Shown one piece after another: positions 16,538-23,065 of a stretch of 41,940 nucleotides of DNA; position 1 is the stretch's first letter, and the number at the start of each line of letters is the position of its first letter. The position numbers were made by a program, and so were the translations under genes. The notes below the pieces were generated by a model. It saw only the letters and a program-made list of their open reading frames with translations. It was not told the DNA's origin and did not search any database. The DNA comes from a virus. Location: IMG/VR virus record IMGVR_UViG_3300044699_000016, positions 1 through 41,940 of that record. One strand, written 5' to 3'.

Positions 16538-16765
16538 CTAGGTTTCACCGTCCTCGATCGGCTCGAAGTTGTCCTCGAAGTACTGCTTCGCCACCAGCCA
16601 TTGATCGCTGTGGTCCTTCGGGTTGCGTGCGATCATGTCGCCTTCCATGGGCGAGCCGTTGTCGGCATCGACCTCGTTGACCGCTATGCCGCGCATGCTC
16701 TCGCCATCCTCATACGGGCGCAGTTCGGCGACCTGCACCCGCTGGTAGCGTTGGAACTCCGCCAT
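16538..16765 (-). CDS. Small acidic hypothetical protein
   Basis: 75 residues: MAEFQRYQRVQVAELRPYED, GIAVNEVDADNGSPMEGDMI, FEDNFEPIEDGET. The pattern 'G-x-V-x-x-A-D-x-x-x-G-S-P-x-x-G-D-M-I-A-R-N-P' resembles small phage proteins of a compact beta fold often seen near terminase. GGAGGT lies 5 bases before the ATG. Function unknown. Confidence 0.66.
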   Translation of the reverse strand: MAEFQRYQRVQVAELRPYEDGESMRGIAVNEVDADNGSPMEGDMIARNPKDHSDQWLVAKQYFEDNFEPIEDGET

Positions 16766-16767
16766 GC

Positions 16768-17244
16768 TTACCTCCGTGATGGCTCTGCTTCCGGCGGCGG
16801 CGGCTCTGCCGGTGGCACCGCCGTTTCCACAAAGTCGAAGTTCATGGTGTTGCCGAGCGCGTAGCCAGCGTTGCGCACTCCGACCGGGCAGCTTGCGGGC
16901 ACCACGAACAGCGACGGCTTGACGCCGGTCGATAGCCGCGTGCTGTCGATGAAGGTGGTCGGCTCGTCGTAGCCGTTGAACACGATCACGCTCGACTTGT
17001 TGAAGCCGGTGCCGTGGACGATCAGCTTGATGTCGGTCGGGTCGCCCGCGATTGCGATGGGAGGCTCCAGCGCGGTGACGGTGGCAGGCGGCTGTTCCTC
17101 TGGCCGGATGCCAGCGGGGCCAACGTCGATAGGTGTGACGGTCGGAGGCGGAGCCTCCTGCGGCGTGGCCTTGGGTTCGAGCGTGGTCCTTGGCTCGCTT
17201 TTGGCTTCGGGCTTCGGCTCGCGGTCCTGCGTGTGCTTTGCCAT
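16768..17244 (-). CDS. IPT/TIG-like domain protein
   Basis: 158 residues. N-terminal 60 residues are a charged, Pro-rich and probably disordered tail (MAKHTQDREPKPEAKSEPRT); residues 60-135 read as an Ig-like IPT/TIG fold (DIKLIVHGTGFNKSSVIVFN, then GYDEPTTFIDSTRLSTGVKP and FVVPASCPVGVRNAG). Such domains are frequent in phage virion proteins as surface-adhesion or decoration modules. Start choice: ATG 17244 has AAAGGAAAA about 7 bases away; an upstream ATG at 17262 overlaps the terminase stop and lacks a site. Confidence 0.68.
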   Translation of the reverse strand: MAKHTQDREPKPEAKSEPRTTLEPKATPQEAPPPTVTPIDVGPAGIRPEEQPPATVTALEPPIAIAGDPTDIKLIVHGTGFNKSSVIVFNGYDEPTTFIDSTRLSTGVKPSLFVVPASCPVGVRNAGYALGNTMNFDFVETAVPPAEPPPPEAEPSRR

Positions 17245-17258
17245 GGGTTTTCCTTTCT

Positions 17259-18716
17259 TCATCCCAGCGCGTCGGTCTGTTGGCCGTGGGCATAATGACG
17301 ATGCTCGCGTGCTTCGTCCAGCATGTCCTCGGGTGCATCGAGCGCCGTGTGGTGCCTGCGATAGTCGGCAGCGAACTCGCCGCCAGCGAACGTCAGGCAG
17401 AAGGCGTCGGCCACGTCGGGCGACTTGATGCCGCGCTTCTTCATGTCGTCCTTGCTCTCGATCTGCAACTTGCCCGAGGACAGCGGCTTGTAGGTCGGGC
17501 CGACGAGGTCGCTGATCAGCGCCTGATCGTTCGGTATCTTGCAGTCGCGCGCCATGAACCACTCGCGCGCCTTCCACCACAATTCGTCGCGCAGCCTCAT
17601 ATACTTGTCCGGTTCGCTCGACGTTTCGCCGACGTTGACGCCGAAGATCGGAAGCCCGATTTCCCTAAGCCGGTCAATAACGCCCGCCCCGACACCGATG
17701 ACATCGCCGTTGATCGCAACGGGCTTAGTGCTGTCGGGTGTCTCGAAGTAGTCGCGGCTGACGATGCCGCAGGTTTCCATGAGGTCGCGGTGTCTCCAGA
17801 CGCTGGCGGGGGCGATGACGTGGTTGCCGCGCCTCTTGACGAGCGCACAGCGATCATCACCAAAACGCGCAACGTCCAGCCCCCACACCACCGCTCTACC
17901 CTCTGTGACATCCACGTCACGCGCGATAGCAGCCTCAACAAGATCAAGCTGAATGACAGCATTGTCCTCAGAAGTAGGAAAGTCGCCTTTGACCCGAATG
18001 CGGTAGACATTGCTGTGCTCTCCATATTCTCGCGCCATCTGCTCCGGGTAGTTCTCGCTGCTCCAAGGGTTGTGCTTCCAAGGCCAGTGCAGGCAATGCC
18101 ATAGCCACCTGCCTTCCTTGAACGCGCGCGAGAAGTAGCCCGTGCTCTTGTTCGGGTTGCCGATCATCAGCGCGCTCGCGCCCTTGGACGACATCGCGCC
18201 CGATGCGATTTCGAAGATGATGTCCTCCATGCCCGAGGCTTCCTCCAGCAGGAACAGCAGGTTCTCGCTGTGAAATCCTTGCAGCGCCTCCGGGTTGGAT
18301 TTCGATGCGGTGCGCGCCACCATGAAGCAGTCCTCTGGCATGTGACGCAAGGTTATTCGCTCTAGGCCAATGTCGTATTGTGCCTGCAATGGCGCGGGCA
18401 GCATGCGGCCCCACTTCATCAGTTCGCTCCACGTCACGTCGCGAAGCTGGTCCTGCGTGTTGGCCGCCACGGGTATCTTGCAGGGGATGCGCGTGGTGAT
18501 GAAGAACCAGCCGATCCACGCCAGCAGCGCGGTCTTGCCTTGGTCGTGCGCCGCCCTGATTGCCAGATGGCTGTGATCGCGGAACGCTACGAGCGCCTCG
18601 ATCTGGTGCGGTTCAGGCTTGGCGAGCAGGACATCCGTGACGAACTTGAGCGCGTCGTTCTCAATCGCGCACGCCTTCCAGCTTTCCATTCGTGTGCGTT
18701 CGTTCGGTTCTGTCAT
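17259..18716 (-). CDS. Terminase large subunit
   Basis: 485 residues. ATPase: adenine-binding LAKPEPHQIEAL, Walker A-like AAHDQGKTALLAWIGWFFIT (residues 54-73), Walker B with catalytic acid LLFLLEEASGM, coupling motif LMIGNPNKSTGYF. Nuclease (RNase H fold): VVWGLDVARFGDDRCALV gives the first Asp, INGDVIGVGAGVIDRLRE the second region, and SPDVADAFCLTFA the third Asp. It packages DNA into the procapsid through the portal and cuts it. Length is typical. The Walker A has D-Q instead of the more usual G-x before GKT. It overlaps the small-subunit gene by 56 bases. Confidence 0.92.
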   Translation of the reverse strand: MTEPNERTRMESWKACAIENDALKFVTDVLLAKPEPHQIEALVAFRDHSHLAIRAAHDQGKTALLAWIGWFFITTRIPCKIPVAANTQDQLRDVTWSELMKWGRMLPAPLQAQYDIGLERITLRHMPEDCFMVARTASKSNPEALQGFHSENLLFLLEEASGMEDIIFEIASGAMSSKGASALMIGNPNKSTGYFSRAFKEGRWLWHCLHWPWKHNPWSSENYPEQMAREYGEHSNVYRIRVKGDFPTSEDNAVIQLDLVEAAIARDVDVTEGRAVVWGLDVARFGDDRCALVKRRGNHVIAPASVWRHRDLMETCGIVSRDYFETPDSTKPVAINGDVIGVGAGVIDRLREIGLPIFGVNVGETSSEPDKYMRLRDELWWKAREWFMARDCKIPNDQALISDLVGPTYKPLSSGKLQIESKDDMKKRGIKSPDVADAFCLTFAGGEFAADYRRHHTALDAPEDMLDEAREHRHYAHGQQTDALG

Positions 18717-19041
18717 GCTCGATCAGCTTTGCCCGGTGAGAGTTGAGTTCGCGCAGCAGGTCGATGAACACTTCGCCAGCCTCGACGGTCATCTGCTGGT
18801 CGATGAACTGCATCGGCTTGCCGTCGAGCCGGTCGTGGATCATCTGGCAGGCCCACGGTTCTCCGTCCATCGCAGCCTCTGCGATGCGCTCGTTGATCAC
18901 CCGCAGCTTCTTCTTGCCCCGGTTCTTGTCGCGCTTGCCCTCGATGATTTCGTGGACGACGAGCCGCAGGCTGCTGGTCGCCTCCTGCTCGCTCAGTCGC
19001 CCTCTGGCGTTACCGCTTTGACCCGGTCGCCATGCTGGCAT
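18661..19041 (-). CDS. Terminase small subunit (DUF5681-like N-terminus)
   Basis: 126 residues from ATG 19041 (AGGAG 8 bases upstream; a GTG three codons earlier is the alternative). The N-terminal PAWRPGQSGNARGRLS is the phage 'P-x-x-K/RPGQSGN-x-x-GR' signature seen at the start of many terminase small subunits; then a helical core (EIIEGKRDKNRGKKKLRVIN, AAMDGEPWACQMIHDRLDGK) like the DNA-binding/oligomerisation region, and a helical C-tail. It recognises the packaging site and recruits the large subunit, directly downstream. Confidence 0.78.
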   Translation of the reverse strand: MPAWRPGQSGNARGRLSEQEATSSLRLVVHEIIEGKRDKNRGKKKLRVINERIAEAAMDGEPWACQMIHDRLDGKPMQFIDQQMTVEAGEVFIDLLRELNSHRAKLIEHDRTERTHTNGKLEGVRD

Positions 19042-19207
19042 TGCTGGCACTCCTAAGTTCCTTGGCTCGCGTTATTATCCCTCGCCAAAGGTACCTGTAA
19101 ATCAATGGTTCCATTGCTGTCGATCCGAGGACGACCTCGGCGATTTTGAAGCTGTCATAGCCTCTGTTCCACATCCTCGCGGCTTGGTCGATCTGCTCCG
19201 GGTTCAT
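19010..19207 (-). CDS. Small helix-turn-helix-like protein
   Basis: 65 residues: MNPEQIDQAARMWNRGYDSF, KIAEVVLGSTAMEPLIYRYL. The A-x-x-M/LW-x-x-G-x-x-x-x-x-IA-x-x-L spacing is that of simple helix-turn-helix DNA-binding domains. It overlaps the terminase small-subunit gene by 32 bases and may assist DNA recognition or regulate the late operon. Ribosome site weak. Confidence 0.55.
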   Translation of the reverse strand: MNPEQIDQAARMWNRGYDSFKIAEVVLGSTAMEPLIYRYLWRGIITRAKELRSASNASMATGSKR

Positions 19208-19604
19208 GGTACTTCAGCTTGCGGATGGCGGCGGCAACAGCAACACAATTCTGTTCAGGTCCAAGGTGCTGCGTGTTCTTGTTCGACCATGCCATTCGTT
19301 CCGCCACCTGTGCGCAGCGTTCGATGGTGTGGTTTACTAGCGGTGTATCTTCTGCCAGCACAGCATCAATGGCCTTGGTGAGCGCAACGCCGGTATCACA
19401 TTCATCCGGCCCCGCCTCAAACGTGCCTACCTGCGCGGCGGCGGTGAGGGCGGCTTCCGCAGCAAGCAGACAAGCACAAGTCTGCTCTCTTTCGGACAGT
19501 CGCGGGTCATTACAAAATACGCGCTGATTATTGATTGTAAGGCCACAGACGTTGACCTCCCTCACAGCTTTCGCTGCCGCCTCGATCTGCGCTTGCGTTA
19601 TCAT
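19155..19604 (-). CDS. Hypothetical phage protein
   Basis: 149 residues, MITQAQIEAAAKAVREVNVC, with AAEAALTAAAQVGTFEAG, and ERCAQVAERMAWSNKNTQHL, then AAAIRKLKYHEPG. The framework 'IEAAAKA ... AAEAALTAA ... AAAIRKLK' is a familiar one for small alphaproteobacterial phage proteins of unknown role. Several Cys in the first half (NVCGL, VFCND, QTCACLL) are notable. The 3' end overlaps the helix-turn-helix gene by 53 bases. Confidence 0.6.
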   Translation of the reverse strand: MITQAQIEAAAKAVREVNVCGLTINNQRVFCNDPRLSEREQTCACLLAAEAALTAAAQVGTFEAGPDECDTGVALTKAIDAVLAEDTPLVNHTIERCAQVAERMAWSNKNTQHLGPEQNCVAVAAAIRKLKYHEPGADRPSREDVEQRL

Positions 19605-19661
19605 CGAACCCCATCCGGCCCAACGTCAACAGGCTTTGCCGCTGGCTTCGGGGCTGCTGGC

Positions 19662-20120
19662 TTAGGCGCGGCCCGTTGTATCGTTGCCTTTCGCCTCGGG
19701 GTGGTTTTTCGCCTCGTTCTGTCGTTCTTTTTCGGCTTGGGTTTTTTCATCGCGTTTCACCTTCGGTCTTGGGGGGAGGGGGATTTCCTCGGCGGGCCAC
19801 TGATCCCAGCGTGGAAAGTCGTTCGGGTCGGCCCCCGCTATGGGGGGCATGACCACCCCGGTCGGGGTTTCCATCGTCATCACGTTGAACCATTGCTTGA
19901 TGTCAACCGGGGCCTCTCCGCCGTTGAGGATGTTCACCAGTTCGATGGCGCGGTTGATGGTCAGCGAGAACACCATGGGGGTCCACACCTCGATGTTCTG
20001 CCGCATGGCGCGGTAGCCGACGACGTAGACCGACTGCGGCGTGAACGGCGGCTTGGTGGGGTCCACCGGGTCCTGAATAGGCGGCCCGGTGTAGTGCAGC
20101 AGGCGCAGGGTGTGCGTCAC
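19662..20120 (-). CDS. Hypothetical protein
   Basis: 152 residues from a GTG at 20120 (MTHTLRLLHYTGPPIQDPVD) that overlaps the stop of the 33-residue membrane peptide gene upstream. Contains YVVGYRAMRQNIEVWTPMVF, TINRAIELVNILNGGEAPVD and a strongly basic-acidic C-tail (KVKRDEKTQAEKERQNEAKN). No recognised family. The tail suggests a disordered interaction segment. Confidence 0.55.
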   Translation of the reverse strand: MTHTLRLLHYTGPPIQDPVDPTKPPFTPQSVYVVGYRAMRQNIEVWTPMVFSLTINRAIELVNILNGGEAPVDIKQWFNVMTMETPTGVVMPPIAGADPNDFPRWDQWPAEEIPLPPRPKVKRDEKTQAEKERQNEAKNHPEAKGNDTTGRA

Positions 20121-20218
20121 AGGTAGCCCCCATAGATCAGGGCCGCGATGGTGGCGGCGAACACCATCAACGTCAGCACTATGATCCACAGGTCGGGGAT
20201 GTCGTCCGACGTGGTCAC
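20117..20218 (-). CDS. 33-residue membrane peptide
   Basis: GTG at 20218 to TGA at 20117. The peptide MTTSDDIPDLWIIVLTLMVF continues AATIAALIYGGYL: an acidic N-terminus and a single transmembrane helix. Its start overlaps the stop of the preceding gene (GTGA) and its stop overlaps the next start, so it forms a translational chain. Size and topology are like small phage membrane effectors, but no function can be named. Confidence 0.5.
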   Translation of the reverse strand: MTTSDDIPDLWIIVLTLMVFAATIAALIYGGYL

Positions 20219-20325
20219 TTGCAGCTTTTCTCCGCCTTGCTGGGGCTGAAGGCGTTGGGCGGCAGGCTCATGTCGGCTGCTGCCTCAAGGTCGGCGTCGC
20301 TTGGCAGTTCGATCAGGTTTTCCAT
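20215..20325 (-). CDS. 36-residue small protein
   Basis: ATG at 20325 with AGGAAAGGAAG upstream; MENLIELPSDADLEAAADMS followed by LPPNAFSPSKAEKSCK. An acidic first half and basic end; no known domain. It overlaps the Cys-rich gene upstream (20285-20578) by 41 bases and the membrane peptide downstream by 4. Confidence 0.5.
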   Translation of the reverse strand: MENLIELPSDADLEAAADMSLPPNAFSPSKAEKSCK

Positions 20326-20578
20326 CGCGCTTCCTTTCCTCGAAGTATTTGCAGCTTGGCGTGGTGCGGGGGATTTCCTCGCGCACCATGGCCTGCATCA
20401 TACGCTGGAACTGCATGCAGCCGTAGCCCAAAGAGCCGCGCGGCATCAGGTGTGAACAATCACCGCAGCATTTCCCGCGCGGCCCGGTATAGGCGAAGTG
20501 CGCCATGCCGGGGACCGTGGCGCGCACCCGCTTGGCCAGCGTCGGGTTGTCCTCAGTCAGACCGGGGGTCGTGAGCAT
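20285..20578 (-). CDS. Cys-rich conserved phage protein
   Basis: 97 residues. Core GKCCGDCSHLMPRGSLGYGC then MQFQRMMQAMVREEIPRT and PSCKYFEERK. The C-C-x-x-C ... C ... C-K-Y-F-E spacing is a recurring zinc-binding phage motif; members are small accessory proteins with no proven role. Ribosome site GAGGTGATGA before the ATG at 20578. Confidence 0.66.
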   Translation of the reverse strand: MLTTPGLTEDNPTLAKRVRATVPGMAHFAYTGPRGKCCGDCSHLMPRGSLGYGCMQFQRMMQAMVREEIPRTTPSCKYFEERKRDGKPDRTAKRRRP

Positions 20579-21116
20579 TCATCACCTCTAGCTGTTCAGC
20601 ATAGTACAGGTTTCGCAGGTGCGCCGGATCACGCAGGCTATCCTGCGGCGCGCACCAGCAGGGCCTCCCGGATTGCAGTTCCACCTTTGGGCGTGACATC
20701 AGTTCCTTGCCCCACAGCCAGCCGCACAGCCAGAAGCCAGCCGGGGCGGCGCTGCAATCGACCAGCAGATAGGCCCGATCCGGGTGGACCTTGTAGGCGA
20801 TCAGTTGGTGGTCGGGGTTGCCGATGCTCTTGCAGTCGACCTTGAGGGTGCGGCTTTCAAGGTCTGGAAGGTCGTCAAGGAATTGCGCCTCGCTGACCGC
20901 ATGCCAGTGGATCGGCTCCATGTAGACCCGCGCCGCTATTTCGGCCTGCACCCCCCGAAGCTGAAGCCCCTCGGGCATCGTTTTCAGGTTGTTGCCGTGC
21001 TTGCGGCCCCACTTGAGCGCCAGCGCCTCGCGGCGGCGCGTCACCTCATGGGCCTGCGCCATCTGGTCAAGGTCGAGCGTGATGTAGGGCCGCACGAACA
21101 TTCTATTGCGTACCAT
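20553..21116 (-). CDS. Putative PD-(D/E)XK-fold nuclease-like protein
   Basis: 187 residues from ATG 21116 (MVRNRMFVRPYITLDLDQMA). The order fits a restriction-nuclease fold: GVQAEIAARVYM (helix with Glu), DLPDLESRTLKVDCKSIG (Asp, then D-x-K on a strand), HQLIAYKVHPDRAYLLVDCS (core strand), GFWLCGWLWGKELM. Similar stand-alone phage proteins are annotated as nucleases but rarely tested. The frame is open upstream to 21242, but that stretch contains regulatory palindromes and a promoter-like element, so the internal start is preferred. First gene of the leftward packaging operon. Confidence 0.62.
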   Translation of the reverse strand: MVRNRMFVRPYITLDLDQMAQAHEVTRRREALALKWGRKHGNNLKTMPEGLQLRGVQAEIAARVYMEPIHWHAVSEAQFLDDLPDLESRTLKVDCKSIGNPDHQLIAYKVHPDRAYLLVDCSAAPAGFWLCGWLWGKELMSRPKVELQSGRPCWCAPQDSLRDPAHLRNLYYAEQLEVMNAHDPRSD

Positions 21117-21128
21117 ATTCGCCGCAGG

Positions 21129-21157
21129 CTTACAACCCGAAATAAACTTGTGTACAA
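21129..21157 (-). promoter_or_regulatory. Putative promoter of the leftward packaging operon
   Basis: Minus strand: TTGTAC (21157-21152), a 17-base spacer and TGTAAG (21134-21129). The match to sigma-70 boxes is moderate. It lies just upstream of the nuclease-like gene and next to the palindrome at 21170-21198. Confidence 0.4.
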
Positions 21158-21169
21158 CTTGCCCACGGA

Positions 21170-21198
21170 TTATGGAACATCGCTTAAATGTTCCATAA
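21170..21198. promoter_or_regulatory. 11-bp perfect inverted repeat, probable operator
   Basis: TTATGGAACAT (21170-21180) and ATGTTCCATAA (21188-21198) are exact reverse complements around a 7-base spacer. It sits about 15 bases upstream of the predicted promoter of the packaging operon, where an activator or repressor would bind. Candidate ligands are the phage XRE-like or GcrA-like proteins. Confidence 0.6.
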
Positions 21199-21231
21199 CT
21201 CGGAAAATGATCCGGCAAAATCAAAGGCTTA

Positions 21232-21260
21232 TAGGTACCCACTAGATGTAGTAGGTACCC
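21232..21260. repeat. Two TAGGTACCC direct repeats, 20-bp period
   Basis: TAGGTACCC occurs at 21232-21240 and again at 21252-21260, each containing the palindrome GGTACC. The 20-base period places both copies on the same DNA face. Confidence 0.55.
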
Positions 21261-21432
21261 CCCAAAACTTGACCAAGTATAGTGGCATGGTCGTTGCTAC
21301 GCGCGGCACCGGCACCGGAGGAAGCGCGCGGAGGAGCGGAGGCCACAACGCAGCGACGGAGCGCGCGGGACCGCCCCAAGGGCCACCGAGCAAGCAAGGG
21401 CTTTGGTGACGGGTGTGCCTTTTGACATAGAT

Positions 21433-21467
21433 CAAAAAAAGAACCCCCCGGCAGGTCAACCGAGGGG
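21433..21467 (-). terminator. Rho-independent terminator after gcrA-like gene
   Basis: On the minus strand, CCCCTCGG (21467-21460), an 8-base loop and CCGGGGGG (21451-21444; one bulged T), followed by TTCTTTTTTTG. It lies 29 bases downstream of the gcrA-like stop and isolates that operon from the packaging operon. Confidence 0.8.
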
Positions 21468-21495
21468 CCTTTGTGGCGTCCGGGTTGGAGTGCGG

Positions 21496-21975
21496 CTACA
21501 GGGGGCTGATGTCCGGTAGCCGTTCCATCCGTGGGATGCCTGTAGGTTTTACACCCGTACTGCCTGTGCTGGCAATGGCGCGGTGGACCTCGCAGTAGGT
21601 TCCCTCGGCGTAGCAGCCGCAGGAGCCGCCGGTCACCGGCCAGCGGCAGTCGTTGACTTCTAAGTCAACCAGCTTGACCGGCGTGGTTCCCGGCAGCGGG
21701 TTCCAGATGTCGGTCGGCATGATCTTGGGCGGCTGAACTTTCGGGCGCATGACGTACCCCTTTGGTCTGACGGCGGGCGCGTGCTTGTGCGGCAGCCATT
21801 TCAAGGGCTTCCAGCCCTTCGGTTTTGACAGGCCCAATCTGAATACGCGGCCAACGACGGCATTCTTGGAGCGCCCGACCATGTTGGCGATCACGCTGGC
21901 AGACTTGCGTCCCCACCAGCGGCGCAATACCCCGTCCTGATCGCTGGACCAGCTTGCGCTTTTATTGGCTGGCAC
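21496..21975 (-). CDS. gcrA: GcrA-family cell-cycle regulator homologue
   Basis: 159 residues. The N-terminal helix-turn-helix has the family pattern: W(S)-x6-LRRWWGRKSASVIA, then SKNAVVGRVFRLGLS (residues about 10-50). The middle is basic and proline-rich. The C-terminal domain keeps CRWPV, then CGCY, then TYCEVH, the Cys/His set of cellular GcrA. In alphaproteobacteria GcrA binds RNA polymerase sigma-70 and methylated GANTC promoters to switch on cell-cycle genes. A phage copy could redirect host transcription or activate phage promoters. It ends the leftward regulatory operon after the XRE gene (14-base overlap) and is followed by a strong terminator. Confidence 0.85.
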   Translation of the reverse strand: MPANKSASWSSDQDGVLRRWWGRKSASVIANMVGRSKNAVVGRVFRLGLSKPKGWKPLKWLPHKHAPAVRPKGYVMRPKVQPPKIMPTDIWNPLPGTTPVKLVDLEVNDCRWPVTGGSCGCYAEGTYCEVHRAIASTGSTGVKPTGIPRMERLPDISPL

Positions 21976-22225
21976 GCGCGGTATCTTGCAGCCGGTCCAG
22001 CGTGGCGAAGGTCCGCATCAGGCGTGGCGCGACCTGTCGGATTGATAGCCGTGTTTGCTTGGTTATTCGTTCAGCCAGTTCGATTGATGGGTTCTTTACC
22101 CCGTTCTCGATGTCCGACAGGTGTGGCGCGGAGGCCTTCACCCGGCGGCCAAGTTCAGCCAGAGACATTTGCCCGTTCTGGAACCGCCATCGCGTCAGCG
22201 GGTGTATTGTCTTACGTTTGTTCAT
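21962..22225 (-). CDS. XRE-family helix-turn-helix regulator
   Basis: 87 residues from ATG 22225 (AGGAG 7 bases upstream; an ATG two codons earlier is too close). HTH of Cro/C1 type: MSLAELGRRVKASAPHLSDI then ENGVKNPSIELAERITKQTR (residues about 20-60), with the classic L-S-D-I-E-N-G recognition region. A short basic C-tail and no peptidase domain, so any release from DNA would not be by RecA-type cleavage. This is the prime candidate to bind the TTAGC-N5-GCTAA palindromes. It follows the HD gene in the same leftward operon across a terminator and precedes gcrA. Confidence 0.78.
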   Translation of the reverse strand: MNKRKTIHPLTRWRFQNGQMSLAELGRRVKASAPHLSDIENGVKNPSIELAERITKQTRLSIRQVAPRLMRTFATLDRLQDTARASQ

Positions 22226-22257
22226 TACCATACTCCTGTGGCGAAGATCGTTAGCAG

Positions 22258-22284
22258 AAAAACCCCCTGCAATCAAGCAGGGGG
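22258..22284 (-). terminator. Rho-independent terminator after HD gene
   Basis: On the minus strand: CCCCCTGC (22284-22277), loop TTGATT, GCAGGGGG (22270-22263), then TTTTT. A perfect 8-bp GC-rich stem. It separates the HD gene from the XRE/gcrA pair, so expression of those two would need read-through, antitermination or another promoter. Confidence 0.85.
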
Positions 22285-22314
22285 CCTCGCCGGGACGCTG
22301 GCCCGCCCTCTGGG

Positions 22315-22857
22315 CTAGGGCTGTCCCGGCTGATCCTTGGCGTAGTCGCTGGCGACCTTCCAGAGCGTCGGGTTGCCAGCCTTGAGAACCTCCAGCAGCG
22401 CCCGCTTCTCGGCGAGGTAGACCTTGGCGAAGTCCGGGTCGTACACCCGGATCGAGGTGGTGTTGTCGATTAGGTCGGCCAGCTTGATGGTCATGCCTTC
22501 AGGCGAGGCGCAGGCGAGGTGCTCGCGGTCCATCGCCGCCCGCAGTCCTCGGTTCAGGTCCGGGTGTCGCATGGAGGGGTTGGTCACCTCGTAGACCAGC
22601 CGCGCCACCCGCTTGCCGAAGGCCTTGACCAGTTCGTCGTAGGTCGTGTCGGTGTCCTCGATGGTGTCGTGCAGCAGCGCGGCGGCGATCATTTCGGCGT
22701 CCATCGTGACCCCGGCGACCAGATCGGCCACCGCCTCGACGTGCGTCCAGTAGGGCACCCCGGTGTACTTGCGCAGATGGTGCCGGTGCTTCTCGCGCGC
22801 GAAAGCCTTGGCCCGCTCGACCAGCGGGCTGCCTCGCAGCATTGTGTTCAGGTTCAT
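22315..22857 (-). CDS. HD-domain protein, small alarmone hydrolase-like
   Basis: 180 residues from ATG 22857 (GTG at 22863 is the alternative). The motifs match the RelA/SpoT and MESH1 hydrolase HD fold in order: HHLRKYTGVPYWTHVEAVAD (HD1, His), AALLHDTIEDTDTTYDELVK (HDxxED metal and catalytic residues), FGKRVARLVYEVTNPS, and GMTIKLADLIDNTTSI (K-L-A-D..D-N). Known enzymes of this size remove pyrophosphate from (p)ppGpp or (p)ppApp. So the phage may destroy host stringent-response signals or neutralise a toxic synthetase. Start overlaps the stop of the upstream membrane gene (ATGA). Substrate is inferred, not shown. Confidence 0.8.
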   Translation of the reverse strand: MNLNTMLRGSPLVERAKAFAREKHRHHLRKYTGVPYWTHVEAVADLVAGVTMDAEMIAAALLHDTIEDTDTTYDELVKAFGKRVARLVYEVTNPSMRHPDLNRGLRAAMDREHLACASPEGMTIKLADLIDNTTSIRVYDPDFAKVYLAEKRALLEVLKAGNPTLWKVASDYAKDQPGQP

Positions 22858-23056
22858 TTCCACAACCTCAATCTATACCCTGCGAAGAAAATTAGCAAGG
22901 GGCAAAAGACCAGTAACGGATATTCGACCGCCAGCCAGAGCGCGGCGGCCAGTGCCAGCACCAGCAGCCAGCCCGCCGCCACCGCTGCGGCCACGAACAG
23001 GGGCAGCGCCAGAAGCTGCCCGTCCACCACGCCAGTGTTAGCTTTCTGTCTCGCAT
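22854..23056 (-). CDS. Small membrane protein (one probable frameshift)
   Basis: ATG 23056 with GGAGGG 5 bases upstream. Reads MRDRKLTLAWWTGSFW; adding one G near 23010 continues RLPLFVAAAVAAGWLLVLAL, AAALWLAVEYPLLVFCPLLI and FFAGYRLRLWK, ending in TGA at 22854 that overlaps the HD start. Without the correction, the first frame stops early in an improbable Trp/Cys-rich sequence. About 67 residues with two to three hydrophobic helices. Function unknown; translational coupling to the HD gene is clear. Confidence 0.5.
22872..22906 (-). promoter_or_regulatory. Putative internal promoter with TTAGC-type site
   Basis: Minus strand: TTGCTA (22898-22893), a 15-base spacer and TATAGA (22877-22872). 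The plus-strand sequence TTAGCAAGGGGCAAA at 22892-22906 is a one-mismatch copy of the 15-bp palindrome found at other phage promoters and covers the -35 box. It lies inside the membrane gene, about 15 bases upstream of the HD start. Confidence 0.5.
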
Positions 23057-23065
23057 TCAGCCCTC

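Larger units (their letters stand above)
21117..21495. other. Regulatory gap between late leftward operon and gcrA-like gene
   Basis: About 380 bases with no convincing gene (the frames present are arginine/proline-rich or low-complexity). It holds a promoter-like element, a perfect long palindrome, a pair of KpnI-type direct repeats and the terminator of the gcrA-like gene, listed separately. The stretch 21290-21420 is G/A/C-rich with no feature I recognise. Confidence 0.6.

Noticed and set aside
21420-21445. TTGACA-like sequence as a rightward promoter
   Set aside because: It is the A-run and loop side of the leftward terminator, with no -10 box at correct distance and no rightward gene following.
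21229-21459. 76-residue minus frame in the gap upstream of the packaging operon
   Set aside because: Overlaps the gcrA-like terminator and regulatory repeats, Pro/Arg-rich, no ribosome site.
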